Assembly (NCBI GenBank): GCA_902783915.1
Contig: CACZSX010000046.1
Coordinates: 1 to 15,680, forward strand
Source of the DNA: an uncultured Erysipelotrichaceae bacterium
Lineage (GTDB): Bacteria; Bacillota_I; Bacilli_A; RF39; UBA660
Direction of reading: 5' to 3'
Length of the DNA stretch: 15,680 nucleotides
Below are positions 6,783-14,430 of the stretch, one piece after another. The notes below the pieces were generated by a model. That model was not told the origin of the DNA and made no database searches. It saw only the letters and a list, made by a program, of their open reading frames with translations. Every line of letters begins with the position of its first letter. The first letter of the stretch is position 1. Made by a program: the position numbers and the translations under genes.

Positions 6783-7668
6783 ATTATTAGGAAGAAGTAT
6801 AAGAGATGCTTTTAAAAGTGTATTTAGAAATTTTTCTTTATCACTTGCATCAATATCAAGCGTTACAATTACTCTTTTGATAGTAGCAATATCAATGGTA
6901 CTATCTTATAATATAGAAAATATATCAACTCTTATTAAAAAAGATTTCTCAATAGTAGTATTTGTAGAAAATAGTGCTACAAATGATGAGGTTAAAACTA
7001 TAGAGAAAAAAATAAAAAATATGGATAATATAGATTCCTGTGTATATGAAAATAAGGAACAAGTTGCAGAAGCTTGGAAAAAAAGTTCAGATACATTTAA
7101 AGTAATTATAGAAAGTTGGGATAAAAATGAAAACCCACTCGCTGATACATTTTCTATAAAAGTAAAAAATATAGAAAATATTAAAGAAACAGCTGAACAA
7201 ATTAAAAAGATTGAAAAGGTTTCATTAGTAAGATATGGTGAAGGAATTATTGAGCAATTACTATCTGTATTAGAAGTAATTGAAAAATTCTTAATAGGAA
7301 TGGTAATAGCACTTATATTAGTAACAATATTCTTAGTAAGTAATACAATAAAAATAACTATATTCTCAAGAAGAAAAGAAATAGAAATTATGAGATTAGT
7401 TGGGGCCTCTAATTCAAATATAAGGATGCCGTTTGTTATAGAGGGGTTATTCTTAGGATTTTTAGGTTCTGTTGTTCCAATACTTGCAACAATATATGGA
7501 TATAGTGCATTATATAATTTTGTACATTTAGATAATATATCTCCATTCTTACAGCTAGCAGCTCCAACCCCATTTATCTATATAATATCTTTAATATTAT
7601 TATTGATAGGTACAATAGTAGGTATGTTTGGTAGTGCAGGATCAGTAAGAAAGTATTTAAAAATATAA
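6769..7668 (+). CDS. ftsX: Cell division membrane protein FtsX
   Basis: A 299-residue permease-like partner of FtsE that passes the ATPase signal across the membrane to peptidoglycan hydrolases. Topology is standard: cytoplasmic N terminus, TM1 at about 23-46, a large outside domain at about 47-170 (the hydrolase-contact region), then TM2 (173-193), TM3 (222-245) and TM4 (268-288). Arg-Arg-Lys-Glu-Ile-Glu-Ile-Met-Arg-Leu-Val-Gly-Ala (201-213) is the conserved loop after TM2 that probably contacts FtsE. I chose ATG 6769, preceded by AAAGGA (about 6754-6758) and giving the usual Met-Lys-Leu-Phe-Arg start, over the ATG at 6748, which lacks a ribosome-binding site. The ftsE overlap implies coupled synthesis. 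A strong terminator starts at the stop codon. Confidence 0.94.
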   Translation: MKLFRLLGRSIRDAFKSVFRNFSLSLASISSVTITLLIVAISMVLSYNIENISTLIKKDFSIVVFVENSATNDEVKTIEKKIKNMDNIDSCVYENKEQVAEAWKKSSDTFKVIIESWDKNENPLADTFSIKVKNIENIKETAEQIKKIEKVSLVRYGEGIIEQLLSVLEVIEKFLIGMVIALILVTIFLVSNTIKITIFSRRKEIEIMRLVGASNSNIRMPFVIEGLFLGFLGSVVPILATIYGYSALYNFVHLDNISPFLQLAAPTPFIYIISLILLLIGTIVGMFGSAGSVRKYLKI

Positions 7669-7692
7669 GCAAAATCATAGATTTTGCTTTTT
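7667..7692 (+). terminator. Intrinsic terminator of the prfB-yitT-yitT-ftsEX unit
   Basis: A 10-base-pair stem (AAGCAAAATC at 7667-7676 with GATTTTGCTT at 7680-7689) closes a 3-base ATA loop and runs into a T tract. It includes the last two bases of the ftsX stop codon. This is the strongest terminator in the window. Confidence 0.9.
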
Positions 7693-7696
7693 ATTA

Positions 7697-7726
7697 TTGA
7701 AATAATTATTTTAAACATGCTATAAT
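7697..7726 (+). promoter_or_regulatory. mscL promoter (-35 and extended -10)
   Basis: TTGAAA at 7697-7702, an 18-base spacer, and TATAAT at 7721-7726 preceded by TGC (7718-7720). It resembles a housekeeping sigma-A promoter. Transcription should start near 7733, leaving a leader of about 16 bases that is almost entirely the ribosome-binding site AAAGGTG (7734-7740). Confidence 0.8.
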
Positions 7727-7748
7727 GCAGTTGAAAGGTGTGATTTAA

Positions 7749-8123
7749 ATGATTAAAGAATTTAAAAATTTTATATCTCGTGGTAATGTTGTAGACATGG
7801 CTGTAGGTGTAATAATTGGTGGTGCTTTTGGAAAAATTGTTACAAGTTTAGTAAATGATGTATTAATGCCATTAGTAGGAATATTAATTGGAGGTCAAAA
7901 TTTTTCTAGTCTTGCAATAAAAGTTGGAGATGCTTCAATTTTATATGGTGCATTTATACAAGCAATTATTGATTTCTTAATAGTTGCATTATGTATATTC
8001 CTTATGGTTAAAGCATTTGAAAAATTTAAAAAGAAGGAACCAGAAGTAGTTGAAGAACCAAAAGATTCAGACGAAGTTAAATTATTAAAAGAAATAAGAG
8101 ATTTATTAAAAAAGAGAAAATAA
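7749..8123 (+). CDS. mscL: Large-conductance mechanosensitive channel MscL
   Basis: A 124-residue membrane channel that opens under high membrane tension to release solutes during hypo-osmotic shock; it works as a homopentamer. The N-terminal amphipathic helix and first membrane segment carry the family hallmark Phe-Ile-Ser-Arg-Gly-Asn-Val-Val-Asp-Met-Ala-Val-Gly-Val-Ile-Ile-Gly-Gly-Ala-Phe-Gly (about 8-28), with the Gly-rich pore constriction around 19-28. The second membrane segment is at about 67-89. The end is a charged helix (Glu-Glu-Pro-Lys-Asp-Ser-Asp-Glu-Val-Lys-Leu-Leu-Lys-Glu-Ile-Arg), the usual cytoplasmic bundle. Length is typical (about 120-150). It has its own promoter and terminator, so it is a single-gene unit, and it converges on the minus-strand gene after it. 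Confidence 0.96.
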   Translation: MIKEFKNFISRGNVVDMAVGVIIGGAFGKIVTSLVNDVLMPLVGILIGGQNFSSLAIKVGDASILYGAFIQAIIDFLIVALCIFLMVKAFEKFKKKEPEVVEEPKDSDEVKLLKEIRDLLKKRK

Positions 8124-8135
8124 ATCTCTTTTTTT
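8108..8135 (+). terminator. Intrinsic terminator of mscL
   Basis: AAAAAAGAGA at 8108-8117 pairs with TCTCTTTTTT at 8125-8134 around a 7-base loop containing the mscL TAA stop codon (8121-8123). The 3' side supplies the T run, ending at 8135. Confidence 0.8.
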
Positions 8136-8141
8136 GAAATA

Positions 8142-8165
8142 AAAAAGACATAACTATGTCTTTTT
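8142..8165 (-). terminator. Intrinsic terminator of the FemABX gene (works in both directions)
   Basis: A 10-base-pair stem (8142-8151 with 8156-8165) closes a 4-base loop. Read on the minus strand it begins inside the TAA stop codon of the FemABX gene (8164-8166) and ends in a run of six T residues. On the plus strand it also ends in five T residues and could back up the mscL terminator. Confidence 0.8.
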
Positions 8166-9420
8166 AATCTTTTCTTAACTTAGAATTAATAAACGGTTTA
8201 AAACTTTTATATAATCCATATTTAGCTTTATTAATAATTAATGAGAATTCACCTATATATTCTGTAACCCTTGCATTAAAACCTTTTTTAAAAGTATATA
8301 AACCAAGAAATTTATTTTTATTAGTGAAATCACCAGTAATACCATTTAAATGAAATTTAGTATATCCTTGATTTCTATATTCTTCTATTATTTTCCACTT
8401 CAATAAATGATTTGGATTAAAATGTTTGAACTTTTGATTTATACCATCAATTAGGAAGAATACTTCATTACCGTATTTAATAATGGCATTAGCAGCTATT
8501 ATTACATATTTTGCATCTCTATATAATTTTGTACCAAATATTATATCGTTTTTATATGAATTTAAAAGTTTATCAGATTCAAGTTTTTTATTTAATAATC
8601 TATTCCTTTCATCTGGATCCTTTATAGGTTTTTGTAATTTGTCAGAAAGTTCATTGTTTTTTTGTGTTTCATGTTCAAATAATAATTTGCTATTTTTTAA
8701 AAATGTTTCAGTATTTATTCTAGCAAAATATACATCAAACATATTAAACTGACTAAATATATCATACATATCTAAATAATAGTCATATTTTCTATAATGC
8801 TTTTTATTCGTTAATTGATAAAAGATTTTTAAATCTTGTTTTGAACCTTTATATACCTCTACACCCTTTCTTAAACTATTTCTAATTTTTGTCCTAGTGC
8901 GTTTATCAAAACTATTAAATACATTTATAGGTGAACTATCAGTTTTTAATACCATATTCCATCTTGGTTTTAAGTTTTCAAAGTATAAATTAAAACCTCT
9001 ATGTTCATAACCAATTCTTTTTAATGATTCTGAAATATTAACGCCATTTTGTTTTCCATCTATTGGTGTTCCTTCTGTATCTCTTTCCAAATGTGTTATA
9101 TGTGGGTCTATTATTAAACATACAATACCCTTTTTTTGTAAATAATCTTTCAAATGCGCTGTAAAATCATCAACCAGTCTATAATCATTAAAATCTATTA
9201 AATATCCTCTAGGAGAATATCCCATGTTCATACCAAATTGATTTTTTATAAGAATTAGAGCGGCAGCACATACACCATCCCCATCATCATAACCAACATA
9301 TATTGGTCTATATCCATGCTTTGACATTAGGGTACCATATTGAGAAGTTTGATAAAAACTTCTATACGGATGGTTGAACGCAAATTCATCAAATTCTCTT
9401 CTTCCTAATTCAACGATCAT
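8164..9420 (-). CDS. FemABX-family peptidoglycan bridge aminoacyltransferase
   Basis: A 418-residue member of the FemA/FemB/FemX (MurM) family, which uses aminoacyl-tRNA to add amino acids to lipid II or peptidoglycan stem peptides, forming interpeptide bridges in the cytoplasm. Two GNAT-like halves are visible. The first includes Gln-Tyr-Gly-Thr (27-30), Met-Gly-Tyr-Ser-Pro-Arg-Gly (66-72) and a basic stretch Lys-Arg-Thr-Arg-Thr-Lys-Ile-Arg-Asn-Ser (173-182). A charged helical hairpin at about 236-295 matches the tRNA-synthetase-like coiled-coil arm. The second ends in Tyr-Thr-Phe-Lys-Lys-Gly-Phe-Asn and Val-Thr-Glu-Tyr-Ile-Gly-Glu-Phe (375-392), typical of the family. The start is ATG at 9420: on the minus strand GGAGTGA lies 8 bases upstream. 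The longer GTG at 9429 would overlap that site. This is the only minus-strand gene. The amino acid transferred cannot be read from sequence. Confidence 0.88.
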   Translation of the reverse strand: MIVELGRREFDEFAFNHPYRSFYQTSQYGTLMSKHGYRPIYVGYDDGDGVCAAALILIKNQFGMNMGYSPRGYLIDFNDYRLVDDFTAHLKDYLQKKGIVCLIIDPHITHLERDTEGTPIDGKQNGVNISESLKRIGYEHRGFNLYFENLKPRWNMVLKTDSSPINVFNSFDKRTRTKIRNSLRKGVEVYKGSKQDLKIFYQLTNKKHYRKYDYYLDMYDIFSQFNMFDVYFARINTETFLKNSKLLFEHETQKNNELSDKLQKPIKDPDERNRLLNKKLESDKLLNSYKNDIIFGTKLYRDAKYVIIAANAIIKYGNEVFFLIDGINQKFKHFNPNHLLKWKIIEEYRNQGYTKFHLNGITGDFTNKNKFLGLYTFKKGFNARVTEYIGEFSLIINKAKYGLYKSFKPFINSKLRKD

Positions 9421-9443
9421 AAGAATCACTCCTATACTTTAAT

Positions 9444-9452
9444 AGTATAACA
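9444..9452 (-). promoter_or_regulatory. Extended -10 promoter of the FemABX gene
   Basis: On the minus strand TGT directly precedes TATACT (plus positions 9444-9449), an extended -10 element 24 bases before the ATG. A TTGTTT (plus 9470-9475) could be a -35 with a long 20-base spacer. It lies in the same intergenic region as the divergent murD promoter. Confidence 0.5.
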
Positions 9453-9515
9453 TATTTTTTACAAGTTATAAACAACTTTAATATGTCAAATGTATAATTT
9501 TACTTTGATTTGTAG

Positions 9516-9521
9516 TATAAT
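9516..9521 (+). promoter_or_regulatory. murD -10 box
   Basis: Perfect TATAAT 20 bases before the murD ATG, followed by AAGGAGGG at 9527-9534. No convincing -35 at 16-18 bases. A second TATAAT at 9493-9498 is also present, so the exact start site is uncertain. Confidence 0.5.
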
Positions 9522-9541
9522 TATGTAAGGAGGGTAATAAA

Positions 9542-10873
9542 ATGTTTGAAAATAATAAAATTTTTATACTTGGTATGGCAAGAAGTGGATATGAAGCTGC
9601 TAAATTACTTGCGACAAGAAATAATAAAATTATATTAAATGATAAAAATCCAGATCAAGATAAGAATCATATAGAAGAATTAAAAAAGTTAGGTGTAACT
9701 TTAATTTTTGGTGATTATAACCTTGATATGCTAAATGGAATAGATTATGTTATTAAAAATCCTGGAATAAAAGATAGCCATGAATTGATAAGTAAAGCAA
9801 AAGAATTGGGTATACCCGTAATAAATGAAGTTGAAATGGCTTATAGATTATTACCTAAAGATATAACTTTAATTGGTGTAACAGGTAGCAATGGCAAAAC
9901 AACTACAACATCTTTAATATATGAAATATTAAAAAATGCTAAGTTACCAGTAACTCTTGCAGGTAATATTGGATATCCGTTAAGCGCATATGTAAAAGAT
10001 ATTAAATCAAAGGATATATTACTTATGGAAATATCAATTCAACAATTATGTAATTTTGATAAATTTAAAACAAATATATCGGTATTAACAAATATATTTG
10101 ATGCACATTTAGATTTTGTAGGTAGTAAAGAAAATTATATAAATATTAAAAAGAGAATATTTAGTCATCATAAAAAAGAAGACCTAGCAGTATTAAATTA
10201 TGATAATAAAGATGTATTAAACAGCACCAATGACATATTGTCATATAAAGAATATTTTAGTAAAAATAATACTAATGCAAAGTGTTACATGATTGATAAT
10301 GATATCTACTATGATAATAAAAAATTAATATCTACTAGTGATATATTATTAAAAGGTAATCATAATTATGAAAATGTAATGGCTGCAATAATAGTTGCCA
10401 AAAGGTTAAATGTTAGTGATGAAGTAATAATAAATACATTAAAAAACTTTAAAAGTGTAGAACATAGAATAGAATTTGTTAGAGAATTAAATGGTGTAAA
10501 AATATATAATGATTCAAAAGCTACTAATGTAACAGCTACCCAGATAGCATTAAGCTCATTTAAAGAACCAACTATATTGCTTTTAGGGGGGTTAGATAGG
10601 AAGCATAGTTTTGATGGATTAATTAAATATATGAATAATGTAAAATTAGTTGTCTGCTATGGAGAAACAAAAAATAGAATTAAAGAATTTTGTGATAATT
10701 TAAATATAGAATGCATAGTAAAGGATACGTTGGTAGAAAGTGCAGAAGTTGCAATAAATAATTCAATTAAGGGGGATGTAATACTCCTTTCACCGGCATG
10801 TGCTTCTTGGGATCAATTTAAAGATTTTGAAGAAAGAGGAAGAGTATTTAAGGAATATATTAATAATAAGTAA
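9542..10873 (+). CDS. murD: UDP-N-acetylmuramoyl-L-alanine:D-glutamate ligase MurD
   Basis: A 443-residue cytoplasmic Mur ligase that uses ATP to join D-glutamate to UDP-MurNAc-L-Ala, the second step in building the peptidoglycan stem peptide. The N-terminal Rossmann-like domain opens with Gly-Met-Ala-Arg-Ser-Gly (11-16) and includes Lys-Asn-Pro-Gly-Ile (72-76). The ATP-binding domain has Thr-Gly-Ser-Asn-Gly-Lys-Thr-Thr (114-121). Further family motifs follow: Met-Glu-Ile-Ser-Ile-Gln-Gln-Leu (in place of the commoner Ser-Ser-Phe-Gln-Leu), His-Arg-Ile-Glu-Phe, Asn-Asp-Ser-Lys-Ala-Thr-Asn, Gly-Gly-Leu-Asp-Arg-Lys, and C-terminal Leu-Ser-Pro-Ala-Cys-Ala-Ser-Trp-Asp-Gln-Phe with Phe-Glu-Glu-Arg-Gly. 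Length is normal. The start has AAGGAGGG 7 bases upstream. It lies outside any mra/dcw division-wall cluster here, with secG 49 bases downstream and no terminator between. Confidence 0.96.
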   Translation: MFENNKIFILGMARSGYEAAKLLATRNNKIILNDKNPDQDKNHIEELKKLGVTLIFGDYNLDMLNGIDYVIKNPGIKDSHELISKAKELGIPVINEVEMAYRLLPKDITLIGVTGSNGKTTTTSLIYEILKNAKLPVTLAGNIGYPLSAYVKDIKSKDILLMEISIQQLCNFDKFKTNISVLTNIFDAHLDFVGSKENYINIKKRIFSHHKKEDLAVLNYDNKDVLNSTNDILSYKEYFSKNNTNAKCYMIDNDIYYDNKKLISTSDILLKGNHNYENVMAAIIVAKRLNVSDEVIINTLKNFKSVEHRIEFVRELNGVKIYNDSKATNVTATQIALSSFKEPTILLLGGLDRKHSFDGLIKYMNNVKLVVCYGETKNRIKEFCDNLNIECIVKDTLVESAEVAINNSIKGDVILLSPACASWDQFKDFEERGRVFKEYINNK

Positions 10874-10901
10874 TTGCCAAAAAAATTTTTTTATGATAAA
10901 G

Positions 10902-10907
10902 TATAGA
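10902..10907 (+). promoter_or_regulatory. Weak candidate -10 box for secG
   Basis: TATAGA lies 15 bases before the secG ATG. TTGCCA at 10874-10879 would be 22 bases away, too far for a good pair. Because no terminator separates murD and secG, read-through from murD is an equally good explanation for secG expression. Confidence 0.25.
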
Positions 10908-10922
10908 CTGAAGGTGATTTAA

Positions 10923-11135
10923 ATGGAAACATTAATAATGGTTATATCAATTTTACTTATAATAATTGTTTTATTACAAAGTGGCAAAGCAGAAGGTGGT
11001 TCTTTAGGAGCTGGTGTAAATAATTCTGATTTATTTGCTAACAGGAAAGAAAGAGGCAGTGAACTGTTTATTACAAGGTTAACTGCTGTTTTAGGTGCTG
11101 CTTTCTTTATAATATGTGTTATAATGGCACTTTAA
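10923..11135 (+). CDS. secG: Preprotein translocase subunit SecG
   Basis: A 70-residue membrane protein, the small accessory subunit of the SecYEG protein-export channel that aids SecA-driven translocation. Two membrane segments lie at about 2-20 and 48-69. The loop between them carries the family signature Leu-Leu-Gln-Ser-Gly-Lys-Ala-Glu-Gly-Gly-Ser-Leu-Gly (about 17-29) and then Arg-Lys-Glu-Arg-Gly-Ser-Glu-Leu, close to the usual Arg-Gly-xx-xx-Leu/Phe-xx-Lys/Arg-xx-Thr pattern. Length is normal for Bacillota (about 70-80). The ribosome-binding site is AAGGTGA at 10911-10917. Gene order secG then rnr is widely conserved in Bacillota and supports the call. Confidence 0.94.
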   Translation: METLIMVISILLIIIVLLQSGKAEGGSLGAGVNNSDLFANRKERGSELFITRLTAVLGAAFFIICVIMAL

Positions 11136-11144
11136 AAATAATTT

Positions 11145-11173
11145 AAAAAAGGACTTTATATAAGTCTTTTTTT
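11145..11173 (+). terminator. Intrinsic terminator of murD-secG
   Basis: A 12-base-pair stem, including one G-T pair, joins 11145-11156 (ending GGACTT) to 11162-11173 (AAGTCT and T run) around a 5-base loop. The last seven bases are T. Confidence 0.85.
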
Positions 11174-11177
11174 ATTT

Positions 11178-11183
11178 TATAAT
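11178..11183 (+). promoter_or_regulatory. rnr -10 box
   Basis: Perfect TATAAT five bases beyond the secG terminator and 17 bases before the rnr ATG at 11201. No recognisable -35 or TG extension. Its position right after a terminator supports use as the promoter for rnr-capA-like-smpB. Confidence 0.45.
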
Positions 11184-11200
11184 GATATATGGAGGATGTC

Positions 11201-13309
11201 ATGAGAGAAGAAGTTTTAGACATTTTGAAAAAAAGTGAAATACCATTAACTGAATTAGAAATAGATAATAAATTAATTAATAAAGTTGGGTTGGATAAAT
11301 TATGTGAGGAATTAAGAACATTAGAGAAATGTGGCGATGTATATGTTACTAAAAAGGGTAAATATACATTATATGAAAATACACATTTAAAAGTTGGTAA
11401 ATTATCTATAAATAAAGCTGGTTTTGGTTTCGTAATAATGGAAAATGAACCAGATATTCATATTAAAAAAGAAAATTTAAATGGTGCAATTCATAATGAT
11501 TTAGTAGCAGCAGAGTATATATCTGAAGAAGAAGGAAGAATAGTAAGAATACTTGATAGATCTTTTGATACTATTATTGGAGAATATACTGAAAATAATG
11601 GTATTGGCGAAGTTTTATTAGATGATTCTAGAGTGAAATTAACTATTATAATAGATTCTGAACATAGAAATAATGCTATGCCGGGCCATAAGGTAATAGT
11701 AAAACCATATGCTGAAATAACTAAAAATAAATATTATGGTGAAATAATAAAGATACTTGGACATAAAGATGATGTTGGAATAGATATATTATCTAAGGTT
11801 TATGAGCATGATATAGAACCTAATTTCTTAGAAGAAACAATGGAAGAAATAAAGAATATTCCAGATTACGTAAAAGAAAGTGAAATGGATGGTAGAAGAG
11901 ATTTAAGAGATAAAAAGATAATAACTATGGATGGAGACGATGCTAAAGACTTTGATGATGCTATTGGTATTGAGAAGTTAGATAATGGTAATTATTTACT
12001 AGGTGTACATATTGCTGATGTTACTCATTATGTAAAAGAAGGTACTTTTTTAGGTAAAGATGCAGAAGAAAGAGCAACAAGTGTATATTTGGTAGATAGA
12101 GTAATACCAATGCTTCCTCATCAACTATCCAATGGTATATGTTCATTAAATCCAGGTGTAGATAGACTTACTATGTCTTGTGATATGGAAATAGATTCAA
12201 ATGGTAGAGTAGTTAATTATGATATCTATGAATCTGTAATTAATTCTAAATTAAGGATGACTTATAAAAAAGCTAATGACTATTTAGAAAGGAATATAAT
12301 TAATCCTGGTTATGAGAATTTTACTAAAGAATTAGATTTAATGAAAAAATTGTCAGAAATTCTTAGAAAAAGAAGAGATGATAGAGGACAATTAAATTTT
12401 GATGTGCCAGAAGTTAAGATTAAAGTAGATGAAGAATGTAAACCTATTGAAATTGGTGAAAGAGAAAGAGGAATTGGGGAAAAACTAATAGAAGATTTTA
12501 TGATAGTTGCTAATGAAACAGTAGCAGAATATATTACTAATATTGGTTATCCAATGATGTATAGAATACATGAAATACCAAAAGATAAGAAAATAAGAGA
12601 ATACTTTATGCTACTTAAATCACTTGGGCATAATGTTAAGATTAAAGGTAAAATAACGGAAATAAAGCCAAAACAAATACAAGAGATATTAGATAGTTTA
12701 AGAGATTCAAAAGATTATGAAATGTTATCTGAATTGGGACTTAGATCAATGCAAAAAGCTATTTATAGTACAGAAAATCTTGGCCACTTTGGACTTGCTA
12801 GTAAGTGTTATTGCCACTTTACAAGCCCAATTAGAAGATATCCAGATGATACAGTTCATAGAGTATTAAAAATGATATTGCATGGTAATGAATTATCAGG
12901 AAGAGACTTAATAGATTTAGAGAAGAAATTAGATAGAGAAGCAGCACATTCATCTTTAAAAGAAAGAAATGCAGTTGAATGTGAAAGAGATGTAGAAGAT
13001 ATGAAAATGGCAGAATATATGCTTAATCATATTGGTGAAGTATTTAAAGGAAAAGTTTCTAGTGTTGTGCCTTCTGGTATGTATGTAAGATTAGAAAATA
13101 GAATAGAAGGAAGAGTACATGTAGGATCTATGAAAGGTGACTATTATATAGTAGATGAAGTTGGTCAAAGTATAATAGGCAAAAGAAGTGGCAAAAAATA
13201 TAGATTGGGTGATGAAGTAATAGTAAAATGTGTAGATGCATCTAAAGTAGAAGGAACAATAGACTTTGAATTAGTAGCGGAGGTAAAAAATGAAGAACAG
13301 GAAAATTAA
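11201..13309 (+). CDS. rnr: Ribonuclease R
   Basis: A 702-residue 3'-to-5' exoribonuclease of the RNB (RNase II/R) family that degrades structured RNA, including rRNA fragments and mRNAs released by tmRNA. Domains in order: an N-terminal winged-helix region (about 1-60), cold-shock/OB domains (about 65-190), the RNB catalytic domain (about 230-560), and a C-terminal S1 RNA-binding domain (about 612-693). The catalytic Asp cluster is intact: Asp244, Asp250, Asp252 and Asp253 within Met-Asp-Gly-Asp-Asp-Ala-Lys-Asp-Phe-Asp-Asp-Ala. His-Phe-Thr-Ser-Pro-Ile-Arg-Arg-Tyr-Pro-Asp further on is the conserved RNB motif. The winged helix and S1 favour RNase R over RNase II. I chose ATG 11201 because GGAGG (11191-11195) precedes it by 5 bases; ATG 11189 has no such site. 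The end overlaps the next gene by 20 bases. Confidence 0.95.
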   Translation: MREEVLDILKKSEIPLTELEIDNKLINKVGLDKLCEELRTLEKCGDVYVTKKGKYTLYENTHLKVGKLSINKAGFGFVIMENEPDIHIKKENLNGAIHNDLVAAEYISEEEGRIVRILDRSFDTIIGEYTENNGIGEVLLDDSRVKLTIIIDSEHRNNAMPGHKVIVKPYAEITKNKYYGEIIKILGHKDDVGIDILSKVYEHDIEPNFLEETMEEIKNIPDYVKESEMDGRRDLRDKKIITMDGDDAKDFDDAIGIEKLDNGNYLLGVHIADVTHYVKEGTFLGKDAEERATSVYLVDRVIPMLPHQLSNGICSLNPGVDRLTMSCDMEIDSNGRVVNYDIYESVINSKLRMTYKKANDYLERNIINPGYENFTKELDLMKKLSEILRKRRDDRGQLNFDVPEVKIKVDEECKPIEIGERERGIGEKLIEDFMIVANETVAEYITNIGYPMMYRIHEIPKDKKIREYFMLLKSLGHNVKIKGKITEIKPKQIQEILDSLRDSKDYEMLSELGLRSMQKAIYSTENLGHFGLASKCYCHFTSPIRRYPDDTVHRVLKMILHGNELSGRDLIDLEKKLDREAAHSSLKERNAVECERDVEDMKMAEYMLNHIGEVFKGKVSSVVPSGMYVRLENRIEGRVHVGSMKGDYYIVDEVGQSIIGKRSGKKYRLGDEVIVKCVDASKVEGTIDFELVAEVKNEEQEN

Positions 13310-14429
13310 TTTATGGCCTTTATTCACAATTGTAGTATTAATATGTTTAGTATTTGGAGCACTACATTTTTTTAGAGGATATTTTATTAAGAAAACTAAT
13401 GAAGAAAATGTACCAGAGGTTTTAGAAAAGAAAGAAGTAGAAAAAACATATAATGTATCATTTACACTTGCAGGTAATGTGCTTGTAAATAGTAATATGT
13501 GGAATGATAGCAAGGCGGCAGATGGATATGATTTTGATTTAATATTTAAAACATTTGCTGATACATATAAAAAATCAAATATAAATTTTTATTTTCAGCA
13601 AAGCATTGTTGGCGGTTCTGATTTGGGGGCAAGTGCATTTTATAATTATAATTCACCAAAAGAAATATTATCAGAAACATCTAAACTTGGTTTTAATCTA
13701 ATATCTTTAGGTAGTACTCATGCTTATGATAAAGGAATCGATGGAATAAAAAATACCATTAAATACTTAGATGATAATAAAATAAAATATTCAGGAATAA
13801 GTGATAGTGAAGATAGATTAAAAGATAATATAATAATTAAAAATGGTTTAAAAATTGGATTATTATCTTATACTATGAAAACTGATGAAATAATAAACGA
13901 AGAATATGCAGTTAGTAAATATTCGGATGAATTAGCAAAAGCAGATATTGATGCAATGAAGAACAAAACAGATATAATAATGGTATCAATAGATTGGAGT
14001 AATATTTCAACTGATGCTGTATCTGTAGAACAAAAAAGAATAGTAGATTATTTATCTAGTTTAGGAGTGGACATAATAATAGGTAATACAAGTTATGCAA
14101 TCCAACCAATAGAAATTATTAATAATACATTAGTATGTTATTCATTAGGCAACTTATTATCTGGGCATACTTCTATAGATTCTAGAATAAGTGCTGTAGT
14201 AGATTTTAATTTAAAAGTTACTAAATTAGAAGATAAAGTTACTACAAATTTCGATAAAATAAATGTATTGCTTACATATGCATATAATGATGCTGGAACT
14301 CAGTATAAAATAGTACCTTTTACAAAAATTACAAAAGAATTAAGTAGTTATAAAACATACTATGAAAAATATAATAAATTATTAACTGGAAATAATGATA
14401 AAATAAAATTATATGAAATAGGTGAGTAA
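13290..14429 (+). CDS. CapA-like (PGA_cap fold) membrane-anchored protein, possibly inactive
   Basis: A 379-residue protein with an N-terminal membrane anchor (about 9-28) and an outside domain resembling the CapA/PgsA poly-gamma-glutamate-synthesis family (metallophosphatase-type fold). Family-like stretches: Leu-Ala-Gly-Asn-Val-Leu (60-65) where CapA usually has Gly-Asp-Val/Ile; Gly-Phe-Asn-Leu-Ile-Ser-Leu-Gly-Ser-Thr-His144-Ala-Tyr-Asp-Lys-Gly (134-149), corresponding to the Asn-His-xx-Asp-xx-Gly motif; Ser-Ile-Asp-Trp-Ser (233-237) for Ser-xx-His-Trp-Gly; Gly-Asn-Thr-Ser-Tyr-Ala-Ile-Gln (265-272) for Gly-His-His-Pro-His-Val-xx-Gln; and a well kept Tyr-Ser-Leu-Gly-Asn-Leu (284-289). Most metal-binding histidines are therefore missing. 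It starts within the end of rnr with GGAGG at 13280-13284 and is followed by smpB after one base. A structural or sensing role is possible; no capsule genes are visible here. Confidence 0.7.
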   Translation: MKNRKINLWPLFTIVVLICLVFGALHFFRGYFIKKTNEENVPEVLEKKEVEKTYNVSFTLAGNVLVNSNMWNDSKAADGYDFDLIFKTFADTYKKSNINFYFQQSIVGGSDLGASAFYNYNSPKEILSETSKLGFNLISLGSTHAYDKGIDGIKNTIKYLDDNKIKYSGISDSEDRLKDNIIIKNGLKIGLLSYTMKTDEIINEEYAVSKYSDELAKADIDAMKNKTDIIMVSIDWSNISTDAVSVEQKRIVDYLSSLGVDIIIGNTSYAIQPIEIINNTLVCYSLGNLLSGHTSIDSRISAVVDFNLKVTKLEDKVTTNFDKINVLLTYAYNDAGTQYKIVPFTKITKELSSYKTYYEKYNKLLTGNNDKIKLYEIGE

Positions 14430-14430
14430 T

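Noticed and set aside
9427..9429. GTG start for the FemABX gene, giving 421 residues
   Set aside because: It would overlap the only good Shine-Dalgarno sequence, which is properly spaced for the ATG at 9420.
9493..9498. A second TATAAT upstream of murD as a separate promoter
   Set aside because: It lacks a -35 and an exact TGn extension, and in such AT-rich intergenic sequence chance occurrence is likely. The box at 9516-9521 is closer to the ribosome-binding site and better placed.
10880..10892. A-run followed by T-run after murD as a terminator
   Set aside because: It is a pure A/T palindrome with no room for a loop and no G-C pairs, so a stable terminator hairpin is unlikely.
11189..11191. 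ATG start for rnr four codons upstream
   Set aside because: It has no ribosome-binding site and its last base is the first base of the GGAGG that serves ATG 11201.
13271..13513. A minus-strand gene opposite the rnr/CapA-like junction
   Set aside because: It lies antisense to two well-supported overlapping genes, has no ribosome-binding site or family features, and is explained by AT-rich composition. The same applies to minus-strand frames at 2452-2685, 3464-3679 and 3930-4184, and the plus-strand frame at 8483-8752 opposite the FemABX gene.
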